Assembly (NCBI RefSeq): GCF_022549785.1
Contig: NZ_JAKZGO010000002.1
Span: 62,001 to 126,000, forward strand
Source of the DNA: Belliella alkalica
Lineage (GTDB): Bacteria; Bacteroidota; Bacteroidia; Cytophagales; Cyclobacteriaceae
Length of the DNA stretch: 64,000 nucleotides
Direction: 5' to 3'
The position numbers and the translations under genes are program-made. Below are positions 40,858-50,292 of this stretch, one piece after another. Within the stretch, counting starts at the first letter, position 1. Each line of letters starts with the position of its first letter. The notes beneath the pieces were generated by a model that did no database searches, was not told the DNA's origin, and saw only the letters and a list, made by a program, of their open reading frames with translations.

Positions 40858-42282
40858 ATGCTTTTTAATTCAATAGAATTTCTTCTTTTCCTTCCTTTGG
40901 TATTTTTTCTTTACTGGAGTATTAATAGGGATAATATAAGATTGCAGAATATTCTACTTTTGGTAGCTAGCTATGTTTTTTATGGATGGTGGGATTGGAG
41001 ATTTTTGGGTCTAATCTTTGTGAATTCGGTTATAGATTTTATTTGCGGGCTGCAAATTGAAAAGTCAAAAGCGAGAAAAAAGCACTTTCTTGTTTTTAGC
41101 ATAATTTCCAATTTAGGGATGCTTGGCTTTTTTAAATATTTTAATTTTTTCATCAATTCAACAGTCGCAGTTTTGGAGTCAATTGGGGTAAGCCCCAACC
41201 AAACTTCTTTACAAATTATCCTTCCTGTTGGAATTAGCTTTTATACTTTTCAGACTTTGAGCTATACAATTGATGTCTATAATGAGAAGATAAAAGCAAC
41301 TAAAGATCCCATAGCATTTTTTACATTTGTTTCTTTTTTTCCTCAACTTGTTGCTGGGCCAATAGAGAGAGCGTCTAATTTGCTTCCTCAATTTTTTACC
41401 AAAAAATTATTCGACTATCAACAAGCTTCTTTTGGAATGAAACTGATACTTTGGGGGCTTTTCAAAAAAATGGTAATTGCTGATAATTGTGCCAAGATTG
41501 TGGATCCAATATTTGATAATATCGATTCAGCAGCTGGATTTGAATTGATTGTAGGTGTTTTTTTATTTTCGTTTCAGATTTATGGGGATTTTTCAGGATA
41601 CTCGGATATTGCTATTGGTGTGGCATCATTATTAGGGTTTCAGCTAATGACAAACTTCAAAACTCCATATTTTAGCAGAGATATTGCTGAATTTTGGAGA
41701 AGATGGCATATTTCACTTTCAACTTGGTTTCGGGATTATGTCTATATTCCCCTAGGAGGAAGTAGAGTAAAGTCAAGCCATGCTATAAGAAACATTTTTA
41801 TTGTTTTTATATTATCTGGTTTTTGGCACGGTGCTAACTGGACTTTTGTTGCTTGGGGAGGGCTTCATGCAATATTTTTTATCCCTTTATTTGTTAGCAA
41901 GAAGAACAGAGTTTATACTTCTGAGAATCAAAGTTTAGTACCTTCGATCAATGAGGTGTTTCAGATTTTGTTGACATTTTGTTTAGTGTCTTTATCATGG
42001 GTTTTCTTTAGATCGGATACTATTTCGGATGCTTTCAACTATTTCTATGGTGTGTTAATCAATCCATTTTTACCCCACAATTTTTCTTTTTTTGGATATG
42101 AAATCAGATTGTTGATAATCATTTTTTTGATATTGGAATGGATGGGAAATGGAAAATACAATTGGATGGAGCGGATAGAAAATAATAAATACAGAAAAAT
42201 AATTTATGTGTTGGTAGCATTCATTATTGTGTTTTTTGGATCATTTACAGAAAATATGGATTTTATTTACTTTCAGTTTTGA
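40858..42282 (+). CDS. MBOAT-family O-acyltransferase (AlgI-like)
   Basis: 474 residues with about 11 membrane segments. The AlgI/DltB signature is seen in FLPLVFFLYW near the start, PVGISFYTFQTLSYTIDVY (about 124-142), FPQLVAGPIERASNLLPQF, EFWRRWHISLSTWFRDYVYIPLGGSR and the catalytic-His stretch LSGFWHGANWTFVAWGGLH (about 319-337). It passes acyl groups across the membrane for O-acetylation of polysaccharides. The partner acyl-acceptor enzyme is probably the SGNH-like protein encoded next, whose start overlaps this stop (TTGA). Confidence 0.94.
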   Translation: MLFNSIEFLLFLPLVFFLYWSINRDNIRLQNILLLVASYVFYGWWDWRFLGLIFVNSVIDFICGLQIEKSKARKKHFLVFSIISNLGMLGFFKYFNFFINSTVAVLESIGVSPNQTSLQIILPVGISFYTFQTLSYTIDVYNEKIKATKDPIAFFTFVSFFPQLVAGPIERASNLLPQFFTKKLFDYQQASFGMKLILWGLFKKMVIADNCAKIVDPIFDNIDSAAGFELIVGVFLFSFQIYGDFSGYSDIAIGVASLLGFQLMTNFKTPYFSRDIAEFWRRWHISLSTWFRDYVYIPLGGSRVKSSHAIRNIFIVFILSGFWHGANWTFVAWGGLHAIFFIPLFVSKKNRVYTSENQSLVPSINEVFQILLTFCLVSLSWVFFRSDTISDAFNYFYGVLINPFLPHNFSFFGYEIRLLIIIFLILEWMGNGKYNWMERIENNKYRKIIYVLVAFIIVFFGSFTENMDFIYFQF

Positions 42283-43250
42283 AAAAGTTTATAATCAATT
42301 TAACTCTTTGTGGAATAGGATTATTGGTTTTTGTTATAACCTTTGATCAGATGATTTATGCGGGGATCAAAAAGTCTAAATATGGTGAATTCGCAAAATT
42401 TGAAGAGGTAATGCAAGGTGAGATAGATGCTGAAATATTGATAGTTGGTTCTTCAAGGGCACTCGTTCATTTCGATTGTGAACAGATAGAAGCAAAGCTT
42501 GGAAAATCATGTTATAATTTGGGTTTTGATGGAGTTGGATATGAACCTCAATCCAAGTTGTTAGAATTATATCAGAGAAAAAACAATCCACCATCAGAGA
42601 TCATTTGGGTTATTGATTTAAACTCCTTTGAGGTTGAAAATGAATTATATGGTTTTGAGCCATTGGTGATTTTTTCTGGCGAAAAGGAGATTAAGCAAAT
42701 GCTTAACATAAATAAAGCTATTCCTAGTTATCTCTATTATATTCCTTTGATCAGATTTAAATTCAAAGAAACTTTTAAATTCAGGGGAATACTTTCCTTT
42801 TTTGGAAGAGAGTTTAGTCAAAGATCAATTAAGAAAGGCTATAGAGAAATGGACAAGACATGGGACTATAAACTTGATGAATTATTGAAGAGTAATACGA
42901 CAAAATATCAGTATATTCTCTCCAAAGATTTGATATCAGATTTTGAGAAAAATGTAAACAAATTGAAATCAAATGGAATAACGGTAAGTGTAGTATTTAC
43001 TCCATTGCATGTTGATGCTGATTTGGTTATAGAAAATAAAGTTGAGATTTTGAGTCAAATAGATTCAATTGCCTCAAATTTAAGTTTACCTTATTTCAAT
43101 TATGCCAATGACAGCATCAATTTGTCAAGAGAATGGTTTTATAATGCAAATCATTTGAATAAAAATGGAGTTGAGTTTTGGATGAAAATTTTTTTAGAAG
43201 ATTATGAAAAATACAAAAACAGTGATTTCTCTCTTTATTCAAATGAGTAA
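42279..43250 (+). CDS. SGNH-like partner of the MBOAT acyltransferase
   Basis: 323 residues from a TTG overlapping the MBOAT stop. An N-terminal membrane anchor (about 4-24) precedes an extracytoplasmic domain. ILIVGSSRALVHFD (about 53-66) carries the Ser of an SGNH block I; NLGFDGVGYE resembles block II and WFYNANHLNKNG (near 295) the Asp/Asn-x-x-His block. AlgX/AlgJ- or DltD-like proteins of this build transfer acyl groups from the MBOAT to the polymer. The typical DxxH is here NxxH, so it could be an unusual or inactive member. Confidence 0.72.
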   Translation: MKKFIINLTLCGIGLLVFVITFDQMIYAGIKKSKYGEFAKFEEVMQGEIDAEILIVGSSRALVHFDCEQIEAKLGKSCYNLGFDGVGYEPQSKLLELYQRKNNPPSEIIWVIDLNSFEVENELYGFEPLVIFSGEKEIKQMLNINKAIPSYLYYIPLIRFKFKETFKFRGILSFFGREFSQRSIKKGYREMDKTWDYKLDELLKSNTTKYQYILSKDLISDFEKNVNKLKSNGITVSVVFTPLHVDADLVIENKVEILSQIDSIASNLSLPYFNYANDSINLSREWFYNANHLNKNGVEFWMKIFLEDYEKYKNSDFSLYSNE

Positions 43251-43255
43251 ACATA

Positions 43256-44479
43256 ATGTCTAAACCAGTCATAAAAGTCGAGAACCTCTCCAAACGCTAT
43301 CGCTTAGGTTTGAAGGAAAAGCAGGCGAAAACCTTAATGGGACAGCTGGCCAATGTGGTTAAGTCACCTTATGATAATTTCAAAAGGCTGAGAAATCTAA
43401 GCAAGTTTGGACTAGAGGATGAATCTGTTTTCTGGGCTCTGAAGGATATCAACTTCGAAGTGCAACAAGGAGAAGTCTTGGGTATCATTGGGAAAAATGG
43501 TGCTGGGAAATCCACTTTGCTTAAAATCCTTTCCCAAATCACAGAACCGACTACAGGTAGGATTGAAATGCATGGGAGAGTAGCATCACTTTTAGAAGTG
43601 GGGACAGGTTTCCATCCTGAGCTATCAGGTCGGGAAAATATCTATATGAATGGGACGATCTTGGGGATGACAAGAAGGGAGATAGATTCCAAGCTGGATG
43701 AAATTATAGATTTTTCTGGAGTGGAAAAGTTTATAGATACACCTGTCAAGTTTTATTCTTCAGGAATGAAAGTTCGGCTTGGATTTTCTGTAGCTGCCCA
43801 TTTGGATCCCGAGATTTTGATTATCGACGAGGTGCTTGCAGTAGGGGATTACGAATTCCAACAGAAGTGTTTGGGAAAGATGGAGGATGTAAGTAAGAAT
43901 CAGGGTAGGACGGTGCTTTTTGTGAGCCATAATATGGTTGCAGTTGAGAATATATGTTCAAAGACTCTTTTGGTAGAAAATGGATATTTAAAGTACAATG
44001 GACAAGTATCTTTTGGAATAAGTAGCTATTTAGGTTCCAATAATTATTCGAAAAATTCGATTGTAGAGAAAGATGGTGTTTTATTACAATTAATTCATGA
44101 CAATTCAATTGTTAGATCTGGTGATAGCTTAAGTCTGAGTATAAAACTAAAGTCTGATTTTATATATAAAGGTCTTAGTTTAGCTTTAGGAGTCAATAAA
44201 AATTCACAAAGACTTTTTACTTTGAATAGCTTTTATCAAACAGGTGAGCTATTTAGTTTAATGCATGTGAAAAAAATAAAAGTATCTTTAGAAAATCTAG
44301 TTTTAACAGAAGGAGTATATGATATTGTGATTACTTTGTATCAGCAAGGAACAAAATTAATAGAGTTTAATACTGTTGGAAAGTTAGAAGTTAAGCAGGG
44401 AAACTATTTCAAAACAGGATATGTGGTTGATCCAAAATATCAAGGTAATATATTAATTGAGGCGAAATGGAGGCTATAA
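43256..44479 (+). CDS. Polysaccharide ABC exporter ATPase with Wzt C-terminal domain
   Basis: 407 residues. Walker A GIIGKNGAGKSTLLK (about 77-91), the family-typical SGRENIYMNG, signature YSSGMKVRLGF (about 166-176) and Walker B ILIIDEVLAVGD (about 187-198). Residues 260-407 form a beta-sandwich-type Wzt_C region that in O-antigen exporters recognises the chain end. Partner of the permease at 35,316. Base composition drops inside the gene: 27 of 60 bases are G or C at 43621-43680 but 15 of 60 at 44161-44220, suggesting that the C-terminal part came with the following AT-rich genes. Confidence 0.93.
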   Translation: MSKPVIKVENLSKRYRLGLKEKQAKTLMGQLANVVKSPYDNFKRLRNLSKFGLEDESVFWALKDINFEVQQGEVLGIIGKNGAGKSTLLKILSQITEPTTGRIEMHGRVASLLEVGTGFHPELSGRENIYMNGTILGMTRREIDSKLDEIIDFSGVEKFIDTPVKFYSSGMKVRLGFSVAAHLDPEILIIDEVLAVGDYEFQQKCLGKMEDVSKNQGRTVLFVSHNMVAVENICSKTLLVENGYLKYNGQVSFGISSYLGSNNYSKNSIVEKDGVLLQLIHDNSIVRSGDSLSLSIKLKSDFIYKGLSLALGVNKNSQRLFTLNSFYQTGELFSLMHVKKIKVSLENLVLTEGVYDIVITLYQQGTKLIEFNTVGKLEVKQGNYFKTGYVVDPKYQGNILIEAKWRL

Positions 44480-45600
44480 AGAAGAAAATCATAAATGTGG
44501 TCGGTGCTTTTGATAGATACAATTATGGGGATTTATTATTTCCAATAATTTTACGGAATGAATTGGGCGAATCATATAACTATAAATTTTATAGCATAAG
44601 AAGTTATAATTATGAAAATTATGGTGGAGTAAAAACAAAATCTATTCTTACACTTTTCTTTAAACTTTTTTTTAAAAGAAATCAAACAGTGGTAATTGCA
44701 GGAGGACATGTTATTGGAGCAGGTTGGTTAATTTTATTTTTTCATAACTGGAGGATTTTCAGATTTTTTTTTGAACCAAAGCACAGAAAAAAGTTTGATG
44801 TCTATTTTAACTCAATATTTAATAAAATATTTAGAAGCAGATATCCATATGTTATTTCTTTTCCATTACAAAGTAATAATCAAATAATATATAACTCAGT
44901 TGGAGGAACAGTTTATTCATCGGGGAGAAGAAGTGAACTCAAGAATAACCTCTTTAGGGTAGATTTATTTTCTGTAAGATCTTCAAGATTGTACGAGTTT
45001 GGTGTTGAAAGTAATATAAAAAGTAAATTAGTTCCTGATTCAGCTATGCTGATTTCAAATTATTTTAAAAAGAGTTTACCAGGAAATTATTTGGTGTTTC
45101 AATGCCATAATTTGAGTAGTGAAAAAGTTGATGTTCTGGCAGAGCAACTATTTATAATAGCGAGTAGAAATGTCAAAAAGAAAATAATCCTTTTACCTAT
45201 TGGATATGCGAATGGTCACGAGGATTTTATAGCTTTACAGAAAATTAAAAGTCATGATATTTTAAGTGATATGCAAAACATTGTTTATCACAAAGAAATG
45301 TCTGTTTTTGGTATCATCAAAATCATAAGTGGGGCTGAGTGCTTTATTGGTACTAGTCTTCATGGTATAATAACTTCTTTTACCTATAATGTACCATATT
45401 TATGTATAAGTTCATCCTATAAGCTAAAAGAATATATTAAAGATTGGGATTTAAATAATTTGGATAAAAATCCTTTTGACTTAAAATTTATAGAGTTTTA
45501 CGATAGAGGCCCGTGCCAAATGGAAGTTGATGAAGTTAAAAGGCAAAAGGCTTTAATATTGGACAATTTTCATGAAATGAAGAAAATAATTAATGGCTAG
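44467..45600 (+). CDS. Polysaccharide pyruvyltransferase family protein
   Basis: 377 residues overlapping the Wzt-like gene by 13 bp. Family marks: the start VGAFDRYNYGDLLFPIIL (NxGD-like motif), VVIAGGHVIGAG (about 77-88), DLFSVRSSRL and FIGTSLHGIITSFTYNVPYL (about 296-315). Such enzymes add pyruvate ketals to sugars using PEP, which gives the polymer negative charge. Very AT-rich, like its downstream neighbours. Confidence 0.85.
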   Translation: MEAIKKKIINVVGAFDRYNYGDLLFPIILRNELGESYNYKFYSIRSYNYENYGGVKTKSILTLFFKLFFKRNQTVVIAGGHVIGAGWLILFFHNWRIFRFFFEPKHRKKFDVYFNSIFNKIFRSRYPYVISFPLQSNNQIIYNSVGGTVYSSGRRSELKNNLFRVDLFSVRSSRLYEFGVESNIKSKLVPDSAMLISNYFKKSLPGNYLVFQCHNLSSEKVDVLAEQLFIIASRNVKKKIILLPIGYANGHEDFIALQKIKSHDILSDMQNIVYHKEMSVFGIIKIISGAECFIGTSLHGIITSFTYNVPYLCISSSYKLKEYIKDWDLNNLDKNPFDLKFIEFYDRGPCQMEVDEVKRQKALILDNFHEMKKIING

Positions 45601-45716
45601 ATATAATTAAATACTTCTTTTGTGAATATATTTTCTTGTGTGTCGAATTTATTTAAATCTTTCAATATTTGTCATTTCAAATTTATTGAAGAGATTGGTT
45701 AAATGTGTTTTTTGAA

Positions 45717-46601
45717 ATGGTTTCAATTATAGTCCCAATATATAATCAAGAGTTTTACATAGAAAATAGACTTTTGTCTATTTTTACCCAAAAATATCAA
45801 GAGTTTGAAGTAATAATTTTAGATGATTTTTCTAGTGATAAAAGTTGGGAAGTAATTAAAAAATATGAAAATCATTCTAAAGTATCTGCGTGTATTAGAA
45901 CTGAGATCAATTCGAAGAGTCCATTTGGTAGATGGATGGAAGGGTTTGAATTAGCGAAAGGTGAATTGATTTGGATTGCTGAAGGTGATGATATTTCAGA
46001 TGAGAATTTTCTAATGAATTTGGTCCCATTTTTTGCAGATGAAGAAGTGGTTGTTGCACACTCTAGAAGTTATGTTTTTAGAGGATCTCAAAACAACAAA
46101 ACACTTAATGGTTGGTGGGATAGTCTATCTCCTTTTATTTGGAAAGAGAATTTTATTCTTGAAGGAAAAATTCTTTTAAAAAATTATGGAAGGTTTAAAT
46201 GTCCAATAGTGAATGTTAGTTCAGCTGTATTTAAGAAAGATGCACTTGATGATGTAATTGTACCAATAACATATAGGTATGCAGGGGATTGGTTTTTTTG
46301 GGGACAATTGTTTAAAAAAGGCAAAGTAGCTTTTTTTTCAGAACCTTTGAATTATATCAGGATTCATAGTAACTCTGCTACAAGTCAAAGTCAATCCAAT
46401 CATTGGATTAAATTGATAGAAAATACAAAAGTCGCAAAAGAATTAACTAAAAGTTTAAGTATTAGCTTTAAATATGATGTTAAATTTGAATGGCTTTTAA
46501 TAATGTGGAAAAAGCAAATTAAAAAAGAACTTATTAAAGGTTTATATTTTTCATTTAAGTATCTACCCCCTTCTTTTTTGCTCAAAATATATTTCAAATA
46601 G
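45717..46601 (+). CDS. Glycosyltransferase family 2 (1)
   Basis: 294 residues from the ATG at 45717 (an in-frame GTG four codons upstream is less likely). GT-A fold: VSIIVPIYNQEFYI at the start, ILDDFSSDKSW with the nucleotide-binding Asp, and WIAEGDDISD with the metal-binding DD. The C-terminal part has basic, amphipathic helices (KKQIKKELIKGLYFSFKYL) that fit membrane attachment. The sugar is unknown. A 116-bp AT-rich gap separates it from the pyruvyltransferase gene. Confidence 0.87.
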   Translation: MVSIIVPIYNQEFYIENRLLSIFTQKYQEFEVIILDDFSSDKSWEVIKKYENHSKVSACIRTEINSKSPFGRWMEGFELAKGELIWIAEGDDISDENFLMNLVPFFADEEVVVAHSRSYVFRGSQNNKTLNGWWDSLSPFIWKENFILEGKILLKNYGRFKCPIVNVSSAVFKKDALDDVIVPITYRYAGDWFFWGQLFKKGKVAFFSEPLNYIRIHSNSATSQSQSNHWIKLIENTKVAKELTKSLSISFKYDVKFEWLLIMWKKQIKKELIKGLYFSFKYLPPSFLLKIYFK

Positions 46602-46603
46602 AA

Positions 46604-47326
46604 TTGAAAATTTCCAAAATAATCCATTATTGTTGGTTTGGAAAAGGAGAAATGTCCTCTTTGGAAAAACGATGTATGGCATCATGGAAAAAACATTGTC
46701 CTGATTTTCAAATCAAGCTTTGGAATGAAGAAAATTTTGATGTCAATTATTGTGAGTTTACCAGAGAGGCTTATAGATTAGGTAAATATGCTTTTGTTTC
46801 GGATGTAGCAAGATTGTTTGCTTTATATCAGGAAGGTGGTATTTATTTGGATACAGATATACTTCTTTTAAAACCGATTCCTTTACATTTTTTTAAACAA
46901 AAATTATTTATTGGGGCAGAAAACAAAAGTTCATTAAATGCTGCTGCTTTTGGAGCAGAAAAAGGTCATCAGCTAATTTATAATTTACTTAGTTTTTACT
47001 CTTCTCAGCTATATGGTTCTGAATCTCCATTGATTACCGAATCTCTGTCGAACATTATAGTTGACATTGATTTTCCAATTCTTGGAAATCAAAAAAAAGA
47101 ATGGGGTTTAATTTTGAACCCTGATGTCTTTTATCCTTTACCTTATAAGAACAAGGCGCTTTCTTTTAATAAATTCATTACTGTTGAAACTGTCGGGGTA
47201 CATCTTTGGAATGCATCGTGGAAATCTGAAGATTCAAAGAATAAGTTATTCAAATGGCTTAAGTATCAACTTTCAAAGATTTATTTACCCAATTCTCCAC
47301 AATGGTATAAGGAAAAATTCAGATGA
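46604..47326 (+). CDS. GT32-type glycosyltransferase
   Basis: 240 residues from a TTG at 46604, two bases after the previous stop. The start ISKIIHYCWFGKGEMS and LWNEENFDV, then AFVSDVARLFALYQEGGIYLDTDILLLKPI (about 61-90) with the DxD of the family, identify a capsular/mannosyl-type GT32 (Gly_transf_sug). Retaining enzyme that adds one sugar to the growing unit; donor unknown. Confidence 0.88.
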   Translation: MKISKIIHYCWFGKGEMSSLEKRCMASWKKHCPDFQIKLWNEENFDVNYCEFTREAYRLGKYAFVSDVARLFALYQEGGIYLDTDILLLKPIPLHFFKQKLFIGAENKSSLNAAAFGAEKGHQLIYNLLSFYSSQLYGSESPLITESLSNIIVDIDFPILGNQKKEWGLILNPDVFYPLPYKNKALSFNKFITVETVGVHLWNASWKSEDSKNKLFKWLKYQLSKIYLPNSPQWYKEKFR

Positions 47327-48234
47327 TTTTATCCATAATAATTTGCACACACAATAGACGAGATTTATTGAAGCTAGCTTTGAACTCTCTCCAAAGGCAA
47401 ACCAAAACAGGATATGAGTTGATTGTGGTAGACAACAATTCTACTGATCATACACGAGAATTAGTATTAAACTTCATTATAGAAAATGTTGATATTAATT
47501 ATTTTTTTGAGACAAATGTTGGCTTGTCCTATGCAAGAAATAGAGGTGTTGTTGAGGCAAAAGGAGAATATTTAGCCTATATAGATGATGATTGTATACT
47601 TCCAGAGAATTGGGTCGCTTCGGTCTATGAAATTATTGAATCAAGCAAATCAAAAATTTTTGGAGGACCAGTTTTTCCTTTTTACGTGGAACAGAAACCT
47701 AAATGGTTTAAAGATGACTATCAAACATTTTCTTTTGGAAATGAACCAATTTTCCTTTCTAAAACAAATACAGTATTTGGTGGAAATATGGTCATTGCAA
47801 ATGAAGTTTTTGCCAAAATTGGCGATTTTAACACTTCACTTGGAATGATAGGCCAGAAAGTTATGTATTCAGAAGAAACTGATTTTCAGTTAAGATACTT
47901 GTCAGAAACAAATGATACTAAAATTTTTTATGAACCTAAATTATTTGTTTTTCATTACGTTCGCCCTGAAAAATTCGAACTTTTTTGGAATATTAAATCA
48001 TTTATGGGTAAAGGAAAATCAAATTACCATGCCAAAGCTCAAAAATTTAACCTAAACAAAAGCAAAGTGTTTATTAGCTTGATTATTCAGTCTCTTAAAT
48101 TAATTTATTTTTTTTCTATTGGTTCATTTTTACGGAATAGAGGAAGATATCCATTTTATCAAAACTACATTATCGAAAGAGTAAAGCCACATTTAAAAAA
48201 GTATGGATTCCTTATTGCCCAATTCCAAAACTGA
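47323..48234 (+). CDS. Glycosyltransferase family 2 (2)
   Basis: 303 residues, starting in an ATGA overlap with the previous gene. SIIICTHNRRDLLKLAL, VVDNNSTDHT, YARNRGVVEAKGEYLAYIDDDC (metal-binding DDD near 87-89) and the GGNMVIANEVF / EETDFQLRY segments show a complete GT-A domain. The C-terminus has one hydrophobic segment (FISLIIQSLKLIYFFSIGSFL). Its 3' end overlaps the next GT2 gene by 32 bp. Confidence 0.88.
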   Translation: MILSIIICTHNRRDLLKLALNSLQRQTKTGYELIVVDNNSTDHTRELVLNFIIENVDINYFFETNVGLSYARNRGVVEAKGEYLAYIDDDCILPENWVASVYEIIESSKSKIFGGPVFPFYVEQKPKWFKDDYQTFSFGNEPIFLSKTNTVFGGNMVIANEVFAKIGDFNTSLGMIGQKVMYSEETDFQLRYLSETNDTKIFYEPKLFVFHYVRPEKFELFWNIKSFMGKGKSNYHAKAQKFNLNKSKVFISLIIQSLKLIYFFSIGSFLRNRGRYPFYQNYIIERVKPHLKKYGFLIAQFQN

Positions 48235-49138
48235 TAGCTTCCCCCTTGTTACAATTGCCGTAATTACTAGAGATAGGGATGAATCTCTAAAAAGAACTTT
48301 GGCTTCTTTTTCAGAATTGGATTATCCTAATCTTGAAGTAATTGTGGTGGACAATGCATCCACTGATAATACCAAAATCATTATCAAGCAGTTTGGATAT
48401 CAGTATATATTTAGTCCCAAAGAATTTGGTTTTGCTAGAACAAGACAACTAGCAGTTGAAGCAGCTAAGGGGGAATTTATTTGTTGGTGTGATGATGATT
48501 GTGTACCTGATAGTGATTGGGTTTTGATTTTAATTCGGAGGTTTCAGGAAGATGAGCGTATTGCCTTAATTGGGGGAGGAATCACGAATCATGGATTTGC
48601 AGAATCAATGAGGAATAAGGGAAAGGAAAAGCTTGCTAAAAATGCTACTCTAAAAATTTGTGATGATTTTGAAGAACCTGAATTTTTTGCCAATTTAAAT
48701 ATGGCAGCAAGGATTGATTCTTTGAAAACAATAGGTGGATATGATCTTTTTTTTAAAGGAGGATATGAAGAGGTTGACCTTGTTTTATCCTTGCGAAAAA
48801 ATGAATATAAGATTATTTTTGAACCTCAAGCTCATGTAAATCATTTTCATAACTCGAGTAGTTATAAAAAAGGGAGATTAATCTATGGGGCAAGTTTGAT
48901 GAGGTTATATCTGTATTTTAAACATATTGATTTAGTAGGCAATAAAGGTTTTGTCAAAAATGAAGCACAATTGTTTTTTAGGGATTTGATATTGGCTATA
49001 AGACTTTTTCTTTCTGGTATCAAAAGATTAAGTTTCATTCGTATAAAAAGGGGGACTATTGAGATTTCAAATGCCTTTATTTCAAGGCTTTCAATTCCAA
49101 TTTTTATTTACAGATTTCGAAAAGTAATAGCTAAATGA
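48203..49138 (+). CDS. Glycosyltransferase family 2 (3)
   Basis: 311 residues. VTIAVITRDRDESLKRTL, VVDNASTDNTK, GFARTRQLAVEAAKGEFICWCDDDC (about 72-96) and GGYDLFFKGGYEEVDLVLSLR define the GT-A domain. The ATG lies 32 bp inside the previous gene, a sign of tight coupling. Similar in layout to the preceding GT2; they could be products of an old duplication. Donor and acceptor unknown. Confidence 0.88.
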   Translation: MDSLLPNSKTDSFPLVTIAVITRDRDESLKRTLASFSELDYPNLEVIVVDNASTDNTKIIIKQFGYQYIFSPKEFGFARTRQLAVEAAKGEFICWCDDDCVPDSDWVLILIRRFQEDERIALIGGGITNHGFAESMRNKGKEKLAKNATLKICDDFEEPEFFANLNMAARIDSLKTIGGYDLFFKGGYEEVDLVLSLRKNEYKIIFEPQAHVNHFHNSSSYKKGRLIYGASLMRLYLYFKHIDLVGNKGFVKNEAQLFFRDLILAIRLFLSGIKRLSFIRIKRGTIEISNAFISRLSIPIFIYRFRKVIAK

Positions 49139-50292
49139 AAATCATATTTTCAAATCCTTATCTATCGTTGCCATCCAGAAGCGCAGAGGCTGTTTTTTTG
49201 ATGAAAATGGCAGAAAGTTATGGCAAATTGGGGCATGATTTGACTTTGTTTCTTTTGGATAATGGGAATTCATTAAATCTCAAAGAATTGTGTGAGCATT
49301 TTGCAGTAGAAGAAGTGTTTAGGATAGAGGGGTTCAAGCTTTCCAATCAAAGCAAAGTGTTGTTTTTTCAATTGGCTTTTATGATTCCTTACAATTACTA
49401 TTTAAAAAAGCCTGATCTTTTTCATGCAAAACATATTACTCCAGCATGGGGTGCTGTTCGGTTTTTTGGTATTTCCACTGTTCTTGAGCTACATGATACT
49501 CCGACCAAAAATCGAAAAACATTTATGCTTTTTAAAAATTTGGTAAAATCAAAATCCTTGAGATTTTTGATTTGTATTACCCACGCGCTTGCAAATCATG
49601 TCAGGCAATTTGTTCCTGACAACTTGAATATTTTGGTGATTCCAGACGGAGTCAATCGAGCTGCATTAGAGTTTGATTTGTCTAAAGAAAAAGCGAAAAG
49701 TCAATTAGGGATCAACACCAATAAGCCGATAGTGCTCTACACAGGCCAGCTTTATAAAGGGAGAGGAATAGGACTGATTATAGAATTGGCAAAACGGCTA
49801 TCAGATTTTTATTTTGTATTAGTAGGAGGGAATCCAAATGATATTATAAAATTTAAAGAATGTGCTGTTCTCCTTTCAAATATAAGTTTTGAAGGCTTCA
49901 AATCTCAGTCTGAATTGTTGATTTATCAAAAGTCAGCAAATTTTCTATTGATGCCTTATGCAGATAAAGTGAGTGTATCCGGTGATAAGGGAGGAGACAC
50001 CGCTCAATTTGCTTCTCCAATGAAAATGTTCGAATACATGGCAACAGGGCGCCCAATAATCTCTTCAACACTTCCGGTTCTTTCAGAAATTCTCGAAGAT
50101 GATTACAATGCTTTGATGGTTCCTTATAATGATGTTGATGGATGGGTAAAGGCATTGGAATTATTAAAAAACAATCCTGCTATTGGTGAGAGACTAGCAA
50201 ATCAAGCGAAAGATGATGTGAAGCAATATACTTGGGAAAAGAGGGCTGAAAAAATTATAGATTTTTACAATTCTATTGATGAAAAGAAATAG
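49135..50292 (+). CDS. Glycosyltransferase family 4 (1)
   Basis: 385 residues, starting in an ATGA overlap. GT-B fold: SLPSRSAEAVFLMKMAESYGKLG at the N-terminus, then the nucleotide-binding C-terminal half with VLYTGQLYKGRGIGLIIELAKRL (about 200-222) and the E-x7-E-like region FASPMKMFEYMATGRPIISSTLPVLSEIL (about 286-314). Inside the same tightly packed run; adds a sugar to the lipid-linked intermediate. Base composition is moving back towards the genome's average here. Confidence 0.88.
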   Translation: MKIIFSNPYLSLPSRSAEAVFLMKMAESYGKLGHDLTLFLLDNGNSLNLKELCEHFAVEEVFRIEGFKLSNQSKVLFFQLAFMIPYNYYLKKPDLFHAKHITPAWGAVRFFGISTVLELHDTPTKNRKTFMLFKNLVKSKSLRFLICITHALANHVRQFVPDNLNILVIPDGVNRAALEFDLSKEKAKSQLGINTNKPIVLYTGQLYKGRGIGLIIELAKRLSDFYFVLVGGNPNDIIKFKECAVLLSNISFEGFKSQSELLIYQKSANFLLMPYADKVSVSGDKGGDTAQFASPMKMFEYMATGRPIISSTLPVLSEILEDDYNALMVPYNDVDGWVKALELLKNNPAIGERLANQAKDDVKQYTWEKRAEKIIDFYNSIDEKK

